Positions 23,477 through 32,187 of a stretch of 64,000 nucleotides of DNA are shown here, piece after piece. The position numbers and the translations under genes are program-made. Under the pieces are notes generated by a model, which saw only the letters and a program-made list of their open reading frames with translations, was not told where the DNA came from and searched no databases. The stretch lies in contig NZ_PYAU01000001.1 of NCBI RefSeq assembly GCF_003014675.1, forward strand, positions 3,720,001 through 3,784,000, in the 5' to 3' direction. Source of the DNA: Labedella gwakjiensis (lineage in GTDB: Bacteria; Actinomycetota; Actinomycetes; Actinomycetales; Microbacteriaceae). Numbering within the stretch: position 1 is the first letter of the stretch; every line of letters starts with the position of its first letter.

Positions 23477-24934
23477 GTGGACTTCCGTGATCTCGGGGTC
23501 GACCAGGACATGGTCGACGCCCTCGCAGCCAAGAACATCCTCTCGCCCTTCCCCATTCAGGAGCAGACGATCCCCCTCGGTCTCGCCGGCCAGGACATCA
23601 TCGGCCAGGCGAAGACGGGTACGGGCAAGACCTTCGGGTTCGGCCTGCCGATCCTGCAGCGGCTCGGGGCGAACCCCGAGCCGGGTGTCAAGGCGCTCGT
23701 CGTCGTGCCCACGCGTGAACTCTGCGTCCAGGTGACGGAGGACCTCGAGGTCGCCGCGGCCAATCGCGGAACCAAGATCGTCTCGATCTACGGCGGCAAG
23801 GCGTACGAGGGGCAGATCGAGCAGATCAAGGCCGGCGCGCAGCTCGTCGTGGGCACCCCCGGCCGTCTCATCGACCTCAACAACCAGCGCCTCCTCGACT
23901 TCTCGAAGGTCCAGGAGATGGTGCTCGACGAGGCCGACAAGATGCTCGACCTCGGATTCCTCTCGGACATCGAGAAGCTCTTCTCCAAGACGCCGCCGGA
24001 GCGCCACACGATGCTGTTCTCGGCGACGATGCCCGGGCCGATCGTCGCGCTCGCGCGCCGCTTCATGAACAAGCCGATCCACATCCGGGCGTCCGACCCG
24101 GACGAGGGTCTGACGCAGGCGAACATCAAGCACCTCATCTACCGTGCGCACTCGCTCGACAAGGACGAGGTCATCGCGCGGATCCTCCAGGCCGAGGGTC
24201 GCGGCAAGACCGTCATCTTCACGCGGACGAAGCGAGCGGCGGCGAAGCTCGTGGAAGAGCTGAACGATCGTGGCTTCAACGCGGCGGCCGTCCATGGCGA
24301 CCTCGGCCAGGAGCAGCGCGAACGAGCGATGGCGGCGTTCAAGGCCGGCAAGAAGGACGTGCTCATCGCCACGGACGTCGCGGCCCGCGGGATCGACGTC
24401 GACGACGTGACCCACGTCATCAACCACACGATCCCCGAGGACGAGAAGACGTACCTCCACCGTGTCGGTCGCACCGGGCGCGCGGGGAAGACCGGGATCG
24501 CCGTCACCTTCGTGGACTGGGACGACCTCCACAAGTGGGCGCTCATCAACCGCGCCCTCGACTTCGGTCAGCCGGAGCCCACCGAGACCTATTCGTCGTC
24601 CCCGCACCTCTTCACCGACCTCGACATCCCGGCCGGGACGAAGGGGCGCCTCGCGAGTGCTCCCCCGGCAGCGTCCGCTCCGCCGCGCAACCGCACAAGC
24701 GGTGAATCCGGCGATCGTCCGCCGCGCGACGGCACCCGCCGCCGCCGCACGCGTGACGGCTCCGGTGCAGACAACGCCCCGCGGCAGGATGACAACCGAT
24801 CGAAGGACGCCGTCCGCGACTCCTCCGAGTCGGCCGGCACGCACGACGGTGGAGGACGACAGCACCACGACGGGAACAGCGCTCCCCGTCGACGGAGCCG
24901 CACCCGCCGCCGCAGCACGCCACCGGCGGTCTGA
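23477..24934 (+). CDS. DEAD-box RNA helicase, RhlE-like
   Basis: The 485-residue protein has a Q motif (FPIQEQTIP), motif I AKTGTGKT, PTRELC, motif II DEAD in VLDEADKML, motif III SAT in LFSATMP, then the second RecA domain with HGDLGQEQRERAM, TDVAARGIDVDDV and motif VI HRVGRTGRAG. From about residue 395 the tail is Arg/Ser/Gly-rich and disordered, as in RhlE-type RNA helicases that act in RNA decay, ribosome assembly or cold adaptation. The start is a GTG with no clear ribosome-binding site. It is divergent from the ferritin-like gene. A 24-bp perfect hairpin follows the stop. Confidence 0.95.
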   Translation: MDFRDLGVDQDMVDALAAKNILSPFPIQEQTIPLGLAGQDIIGQAKTGTGKTFGFGLPILQRLGANPEPGVKALVVVPTRELCVQVTEDLEVAAANRGTKIVSIYGGKAYEGQIEQIKAGAQLVVGTPGRLIDLNNQRLLDFSKVQEMVLDEADKMLDLGFLSDIEKLFSKTPPERHTMLFSATMPGPIVALARRFMNKPIHIRASDPDEGLTQANIKHLIYRAHSLDKDEVIARILQAEGRGKTVIFTRTKRAAAKLVEELNDRGFNAAAVHGDLGQEQRERAMAAFKAGKKDVLIATDVAARGIDVDDVTHVINHTIPEDEKTYLHRVGRTGRAGKTGIAVTFVDWDDLHKWALINRALDFGQPEPTETYSSSPHLFTDLDIPAGTKGRLASAPPAASAPPRNRTSGESGDRPPRDGTRRRRTRDGSGADNAPRQDDNRSKDAVRDSSESAGTHDGGGRQHHDGNSAPRRRSRTRRRSTPPAV

Positions 24935-24952
24935 CACCACGACGTTCATAGA

Positions 24953-25004
24953 CCGATGCGGACGGCCCCGATCCTCTCTCGAGGATCGGGGCCGTCCGCA
25001 TCGG
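24953..25004. terminator. 24-bp perfect hairpin, bidirectional terminator
   Basis: Arms 24953-24976 and 24981-25004 are exact reverse complements with a 4-nt loop. The element sits 18 nt past the helicase stop and 26 nt from the stop of the convergent PHP gene, so it can serve both. It is GC-rich and lacks a U tract on either side. Confidence 0.8.
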
Positions 25005-25030
25005 CAGCGTCTGCTCCGGCCCGCGGTGCG

Positions 25031-25912
25031 TCAGGCTCCCGACGCACCGTAGACGGGCTGCGATCCCGTCCCGCGCTCGATGATGGCGTCGACCGCGGCA
25101 TCGGACGTCGTGTTCTCGCCGAGCCGATTGGGCTTTCCCGTGCCGTGGTAGTCACTCGATCCCGTGAGGATGAGGTCGTGCCGACGAGCGAGCCGGGCGA
25201 TGGACTCCTTGCCGGCCGTCGTGTTCTCGCGGTGGTCGATCTCGAGTCCCGCGAGACCGACACGCACGAGCTCCGCGACGTCCTCGTCCGAGACGACCAG
25301 CCCGCGACCGCGCGTGGCCGGATGGGCGATCACCGGCACCCCGCCCGCCGCCACGACGAGGCGCACGGCGTCCGCCGGTTCGGGTGCGTAGTGCGGGAGG
25401 AAGTACCCGCGTGAGGGATGCAGGATGCTTGCGAAGGCCTCGCTGCGCGTCGGGACGTGACCACGGGCCACGAGGGCATCGGCGATGTGGGGGCGACCGA
25501 TCGTCGCACCGTCGCTCGTCTGCGCCACGACGTCGGCCCAGGTGAGGGCGTAGTCCCGCGAGAGGTTCTGGACGATGCGCTCGGCCCGGATGAGACGGGC
25601 ATCGCGGATGCGCGTCATCTCCGCGACGAGATCGGCGTCATGAGGATCGAACAGGTAGGCCAGCAGGTGGATGCTCCGGTAGCCGAGCCGGGTGCTGAAC
25701 TCCATGCCGGGGATGAGCGTGATCCGCGCATCGATTGCGGCGTCGGCCGCCTGGGACCAGCCGGCGGTGGAGTCGTGGTCGGTGATCGCCACGGTGCCGA
25801 GTCCGGCGGCCGCGGCGGAGAGCACGAGCCGACCGGGTGTCTCCGTGCCGTCCGACACGCTGGAGTGGGTATGCAGGTCGCTCGGGCCGCTGAACCGCCG
25901 ATCGCCCGCCAT
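25031..25912 (-). CDS. PHP-domain phosphoesterase, TrpH / RNase AM-like
   Basis: The 293-residue protein has the PHP metal-binding series: DLHTHSSVSDGT, ITDHDS, a Glu in IPGMEFS, HLLAYLFD, PVIAHP, and SSDYHG near the C-terminus. E. coli TrpH (YciV, RNase AM) is a 5'-3' exonuclease and nucleotide phosphatase of this type. The ATG at 25912 is chosen because TAGGAT lies 7 nt before it; other in-frame ATGs at 25921 and 25963 lack support. The gene is divergent from the EEP-family gene and convergent with the helicase. The exact substrate (3',5'-bisphosphate nucleotides or 5'-phosphorylated RNA ends) is inferred from the family. Confidence 0.9.
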   Translation of the reverse strand: MAGDRRFSGPSDLHTHSSVSDGTETPGRLVLSAAAAGLGTVAITDHDSTAGWSQAADAAIDARITLIPGMEFSTRLGYRSIHLLAYLFDPHDADLVAEMTRIRDARLIRAERIVQNLSRDYALTWADVVAQTSDGATIGRPHIADALVARGHVPTRSEAFASILHPSRGYFLPHYAPEPADAVRLVVAAGGVPVIAHPATRGRGLVVSDEDVAELVRVGLAGLEIDHRENTTAGKESIARLARRHDLILTGSSDYHGTGKPNRLGENTTSDAAVDAIIERGTGSQPVYGASGA

Positions 25913-25919
25913 GTCCCCC

Positions 25920-25925
25920 ATCCTA
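25920..25925 (-). promoter_or_regulatory. -10 element TAGGAT for leaderless PHP gene mRNA
   Basis: On the minus strand TAGGAT is followed by 7 nt (gggggac) and the ATG at 25912. Confidence 0.5.
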
Positions 25926-25986
25926 TGCCGCGGTGCATGCGCGACTCGGCCCCTTCCCAGCACGTCGTCGGTAGGGTGACAACGCC

Positions 25987-27027
25987 ATGCTCAGACTCCT
26001 CGGTGCCCTCATCACGATCGCGATCGCGCTTGCGTGCCTCGTCGCCACGTGGCCACAGCTGTTCGGGGCTCAGAACCTCTGGATCGTCGCCCAGATCGTC
26101 GCGCTCCGCGGCGCCCTGGTGGTGGGCTGCCTCGCCGCCGCCGTCGTCTTCGCCCTCCTGTCGCTCGCTCGACCGCTTCGCGCGTTCGCCGCGACGATCG
26201 CCATCGTCTTCGTCGTGACCGCCGTCGGCAACGCCGCCGTCATGGGTGCCCGCGGTCTCGGGGACACCGCGTTCGAGGACTGGACGGACGACTCCGTCAA
26301 GGTCCTGAGCTGGAACACTCTCGGCGACGCCCCGGGAGCCGAGACGATCGCACGGGTCGCGCTCGAGAGCGGCGCCGACATCGTGAGCCTCCCCGAGACG
26401 ACGAAGGAGACGGGCGTCGAGGTCGCCCTCCTCATGAAAGAGGGCGGCAACCCGATGTGGGTCCACACGGTCTGGTTCGACAAGATCGCGAAGGCCCGAT
26501 CCACCACGATCCTCGTGAGTCCTCGCCTCGGCGACTACGAGAGCGTCTACGACTCCAACCGCGATCGGGCCGAGGAAGCCGCTCGGGTGGGCAACACCTC
26601 CGTGCTCCCCACCGTGGTCCTCAAGCCGACGGGTGGGTCGGGACCCACGATCGTCGCCGTGCATGCCGTCGCACCCGTGCCCGGACAGATGGACAACTGG
26701 CGCTCGGACCTCGAGTGGCTGGCGACCCAGTGCACGGAGGACAACGTGATCATGGCAGGGGACTTCAACGCCACCATCGATCACATGGCGGACCTCGGGA
26801 CCGAGACGGGAGCGACCCTCGGCCGATGCATCGATGCGGGGGCCCGGACGGGCAATGCCGCCGTCGGCACGTGGTCGTCAGCCGTACCCCCTCTGCTGGG
26901 CACGCCGATCGACCACGTCATGTCCACGTCCAACTGGTCGGCCACCGGGATGCGGGTCATCGACGACGACTCCCTCGACGCGAGCGACCACCGCCCCATC
27001 CTCGTCCAGCTCCGCCGCACGGACTGA
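25987..27027 (+). CDS. Membrane-anchored endonuclease/exonuclease/phosphatase (EEP) family protein
   Basis: The 346-residue protein has three N-terminal membrane spans (about 3-20, 33-55 and 65-85), then an EEP domain outside the membrane. Visible EEP motifs are VLSWNTLGD, IVSLPET with the metal-binding Glu, MAGDFNAT, TPIDHV and the terminal SDHRPI. The family cleaves phosphodiesters in DNA, lipids or nucleotides. The layout (three spans plus EEP) is the same as actinobacterial YafD-like or vancomycin-resistance-associated VanJ-type proteins. I cannot tell which substrate it uses. A TAGGGT sequence lies 9 nt before the ATG. Confidence 0.88.
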   Translation: MLRLLGALITIAIALACLVATWPQLFGAQNLWIVAQIVALRGALVVGCLAAAVVFALLSLARPLRAFAATIAIVFVVTAVGNAAVMGARGLGDTAFEDWTDDSVKVLSWNTLGDAPGAETIARVALESGADIVSLPETTKETGVEVALLMKEGGNPMWVHTVWFDKIAKARSTTILVSPRLGDYESVYDSNRDRAEEAARVGNTSVLPTVVLKPTGGSGPTIVAVHAVAPVPGQMDNWRSDLEWLATQCTEDNVIMAGDFNATIDHMADLGTETGATLGRCIDAGARTGNAAVGTWSSAVPPLLGTPIDHVMSTSNWSATGMRVIDDDSLDASDHRPILVQLRRTD

Positions 27028-27061
27028 CCCGTCCCGCGCGGCCGCCGTCGGGCGTCGGTGC

Positions 27062-27067
27062 CAGAAT
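27062..27067 (+). promoter_or_regulatory. -10-like CAGAAT upstream of aminopeptidase P
   Basis: CAGAAT is followed by 7 nt (ggaggac) and the ATG at 27075, the same geometry as the other leaderless starts. The first base departs from TANNNT, so this is a weaker case. Confidence 0.35.
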
Positions 27068-27074
27068 GGAGGAC

Positions 27075-28559
27075 ATGGCTACCTCGAGTGACGCGACCTC
27101 CACGACCGACCACGCATCCGGCATCGACGACGCTCCGACGGGCGAGGCGGCGCTCGACGACGTCGCACCGGAGACGGAGACGCCCGTGTCAGCGCCCGCC
27201 GGCGGCAACACGAACCGGTCGACGACTCCGGACAGCACGCGGTTCCAGGACTACATCTCGACAGGGTGGGTGGAGCAGCCCGCCGTACTCCCGCCGGCGC
27301 GCGAGGCCTCGGGCTTCGCAGCCGAGCGCCGCCGTCTCGTGTCGCAGGCCTTCGCAGGACAGCGCGTCGTCGTCCCGGCAGGCGACCTCAAGCAGCGATC
27401 GAACGACACGGACTACCCGTTCCGTCCGCATTCCGCGTTCGCCCACCTCACCGGGTGGGCGAGCGACAGCGAGCCCGGCGCCGTCCTCGCACTCGACCCC
27501 GTCGACGGAGGACACTCGGCGACCCTCTACTTCCGCGAGAGGGCTGGTCGCGACTCGAACGAGTTCTACGCGAACCCCGCGATCGGCGAGTTCTGGATCG
27601 GCGCACGGCCGTCGCTCGCGCAGGTCGCGGCGGACCTCGGCGTCGCCACAGCCCACATCGACGAATTCGTCGCCTCGGAGAGCGACAGGACGGTCGGCTC
27701 CGATGAGGAGCTCGACCGTTTCGTCTCCGAGCTCCGGCTCGTGAAGGACGCCTACGAGGTGGCCGAGCTCCGTTCCGCGGTCGACGCGACGCGGCGTGGT
27801 TTCGACGACATCGTCGCGGAACTCCCACGGATCGCCGACCAGACCCGCGGAGAGCGCATCGTCGAGGGCGTGTTCTACACCCGCGCACGACTCGACGGGA
27901 ACGCCGTGGGCTACGACACGATCGCCGCATCGGGACCGCACGCCTGCATCCTGCACTGGACCCGGAACGACGGTTCGGTGTCGACGGGAGACATGATCCT
28001 CGTCGATGCCGGGGTGGAGGTCGACAGCCTCTACACGGCCGACATCACCAGGACCCTCCCCGTGAACGGCACGTTCTCCCCCGTGCAGCGCCGCGTCTAC
28101 GAGGCAGTCCGCGAGGCGGCCGACGCCGCCCTCGCGATCGTCCGCCCCGGGATCGTCTTCCGCGACGTCCATGCCGAGGCCATGAAGGTCATCGCGCGGT
28201 ACACGGCCGAATGGGGCATCCTCCCGGTCAGCGCCGAGGAGTCGCTCGAACCGGACGCGCAGTACCACCGCCGCTACATGGTGCACGGGACCAGCCATCA
28301 CCTCGGCCTCGACGTGCACGACTGCGCGCAGGCACGGCGTGAGATGTACCACGACGGGACCGTCGAGGAGGGCATGGTCTTCACGATCGAGCCCGGACTG
28401 TACTTCCAGCCGGACGACCTCACCGTCCCTGAAGAGTTCCGCGGCATCGGCGTTCGGATCGAGGACGACATCCTCGTGACCGCGGACGGGGCCGAGAACC
28501 TCTCAGCCGGAATCCCCCGCACGGCCGACGAGGTCGAGGCCTGGCTGAGCGGCCGCTGA
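27075..28559 (+). CDS. Xaa-Pro aminopeptidase (aminopeptidase P, M24B)
   Basis: The 494-residue protein has a low-complexity acidic N-terminus (1-55), an AMP_N creatinase-like domain (about 60-200) and a pita-bread M24 peptidase domain. The five dinuclear metal ligands are visible: the two Asp in VDAGVE and TADITR, the His in HGTSHHLGLDVH, the Glu in TIEPGLY, and the Glu in RIEDD. It removes N-terminal residues preceding proline in cytoplasmic peptide turnover. The ATG at 27075 is preferred; an ATG at 27066 is in frame and the frame stays open back to 26034, where it lies antisense-free inside the EEP gene. Transcription runs in the same direction as the EEP gene. Confidence 0.93.
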   Translation: MATSSDATSTTDHASGIDDAPTGEAALDDVAPETETPVSAPAGGNTNRSTTPDSTRFQDYISTGWVEQPAVLPPAREASGFAAERRRLVSQAFAGQRVVVPAGDLKQRSNDTDYPFRPHSAFAHLTGWASDSEPGAVLALDPVDGGHSATLYFRERAGRDSNEFYANPAIGEFWIGARPSLAQVAADLGVATAHIDEFVASESDRTVGSDEELDRFVSELRLVKDAYEVAELRSAVDATRRGFDDIVAELPRIADQTRGERIVEGVFYTRARLDGNAVGYDTIAASGPHACILHWTRNDGSVSTGDMILVDAGVEVDSLYTADITRTLPVNGTFSPVQRRVYEAVREAADAALAIVRPGIVFRDVHAEAMKVIARYTAEWGILPVSAEESLEPDAQYHRRYMVHGTSHHLGLDVHDCAQARREMYHDGTVEEGMVFTIEPGLYFQPDDLTVPEEFRGIGVRIEDDILVTADGAENLSAGIPRTADEVEAWLSGR

Positions 28560-28609
28560 CATCGGCCGACTCCCGCTGTCGGGAGCGTGGAGCACGGAGG
28601 TCTCTGCGA

Positions 28610-29128
28610 CTAGAGGTACATGCTCGGACCCTGTTCGCCGCTCGATGTGGCGGACACTCCGAGGATGTTCCGCGCCTTGTTCGCGAGCTCGACCTCGACG
28701 ATGACGGAGTAGGACGAGGCCACGATCTGCGCGATCGAGCTGAAGTCCCGCCGGCGACGTCTGGCCGTGTAGGTCACGACGTTGAACAGCATGCCGAACG
28801 CGGCACCGATGAGGGCAGCGGCACCGACGAACACGAAACCCGATTCCGGCGAGACGATCACGAGGAGCAGGCCGAAGAAGAGTCCGAGCCAGGCGCCGCT
28901 CAAGGCGCCGGCCGCGGCGGCTCGTCCGTAGCTCATCCGCCCGGTGATGCGCTCGACGCTCTTGAGGTCGGATCCCACGATCGACGCACGGCGCACGGGG
29001 AAATCCGCCGCCGCGAGCTTGTCGACGGCCGCCTGCGCGCCGGCGTAATCGTCGAAGGAGGCCACCGTCTCACCCGAGGGGATGCCGATGACGGGTCCGC
29101 GTCGTTGTCCGTTCTGGGGAATGCTCAC
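28610..29128 (-). CDS. General stress protein 17M-like membrane protein
   Basis: The 172-residue protein has an N-terminal heat-induced/YflT-like domain (ETVASFDDYAGAQAAVDKLAAA, then VRRASIVG), two glycine-rich membrane spans (about 70-92 and 97-120) and a C-terminal RRRRRDF cluster followed by an alpha/beta tail. It resembles general stress protein 17M-domain proteins of actinobacteria. The GTG at 29128 is chosen because a GGTGG purine run is directly upstream; the longer frame has no support. It is divergent from the PRC/CBS gene. Function is unknown beyond a family link to stress induction. Confidence 0.8.
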   Translation of the reverse strand: MSIPQNGQRRGPVIGIPSGETVASFDDYAGAQAAVDKLAAADFPVRRASIVGSDLKSVERITGRMSYGRAAAAGALSGAWLGLFFGLLLVIVSPESGFVFVGAAALIGAAFGMLFNVVTYTARRRRRDFSSIAQIVASSYSVIVEVELANKARNILGVSATSSGEQGPSMYL

Positions 29129-29194
29129 CCCACCATTGTCCCACCCGCCGGCTGAACATCCCGTGACGAGACCGCCCGTCTTCGCGCGGCGGTC

Positions 29195-29200
29195 TAAGTT
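29195..29200 (+). promoter_or_regulatory. -10 element TAAGTT for the leaderless PRC/CBS-DUF1003-mrp operon
   Basis: TAAGTT is followed by exactly 6 nt (aggagg) and the GTG at 29207. AGGAGG touches the start codon, so it cannot be a normally spaced ribosome-binding site. Confidence 0.5.
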
Positions 29201-29206
29201 AGGAGG

Positions 29207-30490
29207 GTGAGTGCCACAAGAGTCTTCGTCGCCCGGTTGGCCGGGTGCATGGTGTTCGATCCGGCGGGTGACCGGGTCGGCAAGGTGCGCGACGTCCTCG
29301 TGGTCTCGAGACCCACCGATCCCCCGCGCGTCGTCGGCCTCCTCGTGGAGATCCCCGGCAAGAGGCGAGTGTTCGTGTCCATCAACCGGGTGACGAGCAT
29401 CGCCTCGGGCCAGATCATCACGACCGGCCTCATCAACGTGCGCCGGTTCGAGCAGCGGGCCGGCGAGGAACGCGTCATCGCCGAGATCCTCGGTCGCAAG
29501 GTGCTCTTCGCCGACGGCTCGGGCGAAGCCACGATCGAAGACGTCGCTATCGAGCAGAAGTCGGGCGGGACGTGGGCCGTGAGCCAGTACTTCGTCCGGC
29601 GGCCGAAGACGAACTCGTCCCTGTTCGCGAAGGGCCACACCTCGTTCGTCTCGTGGCGCGACGTCGCCGAGAAGACCGGAGGCACGGAAGCCCAGTCAGC
29701 CGAGCAGCTCATCGCCACCTACTCGGACCTCAAGCCGGCCGACCTCGCGAGCACCCTCCTCGATCTGCCGGAGGAGCGCATGCTCGAGGTCGCAGGGGAG
29801 CTGCCGGACGACCGCCTCGCCGATGCTCTCGAGGAGATGCCCGAGAGCGATCAGGTGAACATCCTCGCCCAGTTCGACGACGACAGGGCGGCCGACGTCC
29901 TCGACCAGATGCAGCCAGACGACGCCGCCGACCTGATCGCCCAGCTGCCGACCGAACGCGGAGAGCACCTCCTGGAGCTCATGGAGCCGGAGGAGGCCGA
30001 GGACGTCAGGATGCTGCTGACGTTCGCGCCCGACACGGCCGGTGGACTCATGACGACCGAGCCCGTCATCCTGTCAGCCGATTCGACGGTGGCGGAGGCC
30101 CTCGCCCTCGTGCGCCGAGCCGAGCTCCCTCCCGCGCTGGGTGCTGCCGTGTGCATCACGTTGCCGCCGTACGAGCCGCCCACCGGACGTTTCCTCGGGA
30201 TGGTGCACTTCCAGAGGATGCTGCGGTATCCGCCTCACGAACGGCTCGGCACGATCCTCGACCAGAGTCTCGATCCGGTCTCGGCCGACACGTCGGCCGC
30301 CGAGGTGTCTCGCATCCTCGCGAGCTACGACCTCGTGTCGGTGCCGGTCGTCGATGACAACCATCGCCTCGTCGGGGTGGTGACGATTGACGACATCCTC
30401 GACTACCTGTTGCCGGACGACTGGCGAAGTCACGGCGACGACGACCACCCCCAGAAGCTGCGTACCGGACGGAGGATGACGCATGGCTAG
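29207..30490 (+). CDS. Soluble PRC-barrel / MgtE_N / CBS protein lacking the Mg channel
   Basis: The 427-residue protein combines a PRC-barrel-like N-terminus (about 1-140: FDPAGDRVGKVRDVLV), an MgtE N-terminal superhelix (about 165-275: DLASTLLDLPEERMLEV, DLIAQLPTERGEHLLELM) and two CBS repeats (about 285-410: MTTEPVILSADSTVAEAL and VPVVDDNHRLVGVVTIDDI). In MgtE these cytosolic domains sense Mg2+ and gate the pore. The five-helix channel domain is missing and the protein ends just after the CBS pair, so it is a soluble regulator or adaptor. It is the first gene of a tight operon and overlaps the DUF1003 gene by 8 nt. Confidence 0.9.
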   Translation: MSATRVFVARLAGCMVFDPAGDRVGKVRDVLVVSRPTDPPRVVGLLVEIPGKRRVFVSINRVTSIASGQIITTGLINVRRFEQRAGEERVIAEILGRKVLFADGSGEATIEDVAIEQKSGGTWAVSQYFVRRPKTNSSLFAKGHTSFVSWRDVAEKTGGTEAQSAEQLIATYSDLKPADLASTLLDLPEERMLEVAGELPDDRLADALEEMPESDQVNILAQFDDDRAADVLDQMQPDDAADLIAQLPTERGEHLLELMEPEEAEDVRMLLTFAPDTAGGLMTTEPVILSADSTVAEALALVRRAELPPALGAAVCITLPPYEPPTGRFLGMVHFQRMLRYPPHERLGTILDQSLDPVSADTSAAEVSRILASYDLVSVPVVDDNHRLVGVVTIDDILDYLLPDDWRSHGDDDHPQKLRTGRRMTHG

Positions 30491-31022
30491 GAATTCGAAG
30501 GACGTGCGCCTCGACGCACCGAAAGGCATGCGCGCTCCCGTTCTCGTTCCGCGTCGCCGGCAGTCGAGCGACCGCTTCGGGCGCTTCACCGAGTGGATCG
30601 CCCGCGCGATGGGCACGCCCTGGTTCCTGCTCGGCCTCACGGCCTTCTGCATCGCCTGGCTGGGGTACAACACGGTCGCGCCCGAGAACATGCGATTCGA
30701 CTCCGCGGCGCTCGGCTTCACGGCCCTCACCCTCATCCTCTCCCTCCAGGCGTCATACGCCGCTCCGCTCATCCTCCTCGCCCAGAACCGGCAGGACGAC
30801 AGGGACCGCGTGCAGATCGAGCAGGACCGTCAGCGCTCCGAGCGGAACCTCGCCGACACGGAGTACCTCGCGCGCGAGGTCGTCGCGCTGCGGCTGGCCC
30901 TCAAGGACATGGCATCCCGGGATTTCATCCGGCAGGAGCTCCGTTCGCTCCTGGAGGAGCTCGAGGAGCAGCGCGACGGCGCGACAACCGACGGGGAGAG
31001 CGCGGACCGTTCCCGTGCATGA
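30483..31022 (+). CDS. DUF1003 family membrane protein
   Basis: The 179-residue protein has a basic N-terminus, two membrane spans (about 45-64 and 73-97) joined by a short loop with NTVAPENMRFD, and a long charged C-terminal coiled coil (QNRQDDRDRVQIEQDRQRSE, then LRSLLEELEEQ). This is the DUF1003 pattern. The function is unknown. It overlaps the upstream CBS gene by 8 nt and mrp by 8 nt, so the three are translationally coupled. The CBS-DUF1003 pairing could mean that the CBS protein regulates this membrane partner; that is inference. Confidence 0.92.
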   Translation: MARNSKDVRLDAPKGMRAPVLVPRRRQSSDRFGRFTEWIARAMGTPWFLLGLTAFCIAWLGYNTVAPENMRFDSAALGFTALTLILSLQASYAAPLILLAQNRQDDRDRVQIEQDRQRSERNLADTEYLAREVVALRLALKDMASRDFIRQELRSLLEELEEQRDGATTDGESADRSRA

Positions 31023-32187
31023 CGGAGCGGTCCCGCAGAACCACGGCGCCCTCGCGGACCGCGTGCGTCGATCGCTCGACGCGGTCATCGATCCGGAGAT
31101 CAGGCGCCCGATCACGGAGCTCGACATGGTCGGCGATGTCTCCGTCGACGCCGACGGGGCCGCGCAGGTCGACATCCGCCTCACCATCGTCGGATGCCCA
31201 GCCGCACGCACGATCGAACGCGATGTTCGAGAGGCGATCGCGCGCGTCGATGGGGTCACCTCCACCTCGGTCGACGTCGGAGTGATGAGTCGCGAACAAC
31301 GGGCGGCCCTCACGGAACGTCTGCGCGGTCCCGGCAAGCGACGGATGCCCTTCACCGCGGACTCCCTCACCCGCGTCATCGCCGTCACGAGCGGCAAGGG
31401 CGGCGTCGGCAAGTCCACGGTGACGGCCAACCTCGCCGTGTCACTGGCCGCTCGCGGACTCGCCGTCGGGCTGGTGGACGCGGACGTCCACGGCTTCTCC
31501 ATCCCCGGCCTTCTCGGACTCGACGACCCGGAACGACCGGGCCGCGCCGTCCGGCCCACGCGAGTTGACGACATGATCCTCCCCCCCGTCGCTCATGGAG
31601 TGAAGGTCATCTCCATCGGCATGTTCGTCGACGACCCGGCGACGGCGGTCGCGTGGCGCGGACCGATGCTGCATCGCACGATCGACCAGTTCCTCACCGA
31701 CGTCTACTTCGGCGACCTCGATGTGCTGCTCCTCGATCTCCCGCCCGGCACCGGCGACGTGGCCATCTCTGTTGGGCAGATCCTCCCCCACGCCGAGGTC
31801 ATCGTCGTGACGACGCCGCAGGCAGCTGCGGCCGATGTCGCCGAACGCAGTGGAACGGTCGCTCGTCAGACCGGGCAGCACGTCATCGGTGTCGTCGAGA
31901 ACATGGGGGCTTTCGTCGCGCCGGACGGTACCGTGGTCGAGATGTTCGGGTCGGGGGGCGGGGCCGACGTGGCCGAGCGTCTTTCGCGCGGCCAGGAGGC
32001 CGCCGTGCCGCTGCTCGCTTCGATCCCGTTGAGCGTCGACCTCCGCAGAGGAGGAGACCTCGGCATCCCCGTCGTCCTCGATCGACCGGACGATCCGGCC
32101 GCGCGGGCGATCACGGCGCTCACCGACGCGGTGATGTCTCGCGGCCGCGGTCTCGCCGGCCGCCCTCTCGGAGTGAACGTCGTGTGA
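31015..32187 (+). CDS. mrp: Mrp/ApbC-type P-loop ATPase (Fe-S carrier family)
   Basis: The 390-residue protein has an N-terminal MIP18/DUF59 domain (about 10-95) and a SIMIBI ATPase domain with the deviant Walker A SGKGGVGKS (126-134), DADVHGFSIPGLLG and LLLDLPPGTGDV. Mrp proteins carry or assemble Fe-S clusters in the cytoplasm. The cluster-binding CxxC that usually follows the NM(S/G) motif is absent: the stretch reads NMGAFVAPDGTVVEMFG, with no Cys. The GTG start overlaps DUF1003 by 8 nt and the stop overlaps the lipoprotein gene by 4 nt. Confidence 0.93.
   Translation: MHDGAVPQNHGALADRVRRSLDAVIDPEIRRPITELDMVGDVSVDADGAAQVDIRLTIVGCPAARTIERDVREAIARVDGVTSTSVDVGVMSREQRAALTERLRGPGKRRMPFTADSLTRVIAVTSGKGGVGKSTVTANLAVSLAARGLAVGLVDADVHGFSIPGLLGLDDPERPGRAVRPTRVDDMILPPVAHGVKVISIGMFVDDPATAVAWRGPMLHRTIDQFLTDVYFGDLDVLLLDLPPGTGDVAISVGQILPHAEVIVVTTPQAAAADVAERSGTVARQTGQHVIGVVENMGAFVAPDGTVVEMFGSGGGADVAERLSRGQEAAVPLLASIPLSVDLRRGGDLGIPVVLDRPDDPAARAITALTDAVMSRGRGLAGRPLGVNVV

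Noticed and set aside
28569-28585. Small inverted repeat after the aminopeptidase P stop
   Set aside because: Only about 6 bp of stem and no U tract; too weak to call a terminator.
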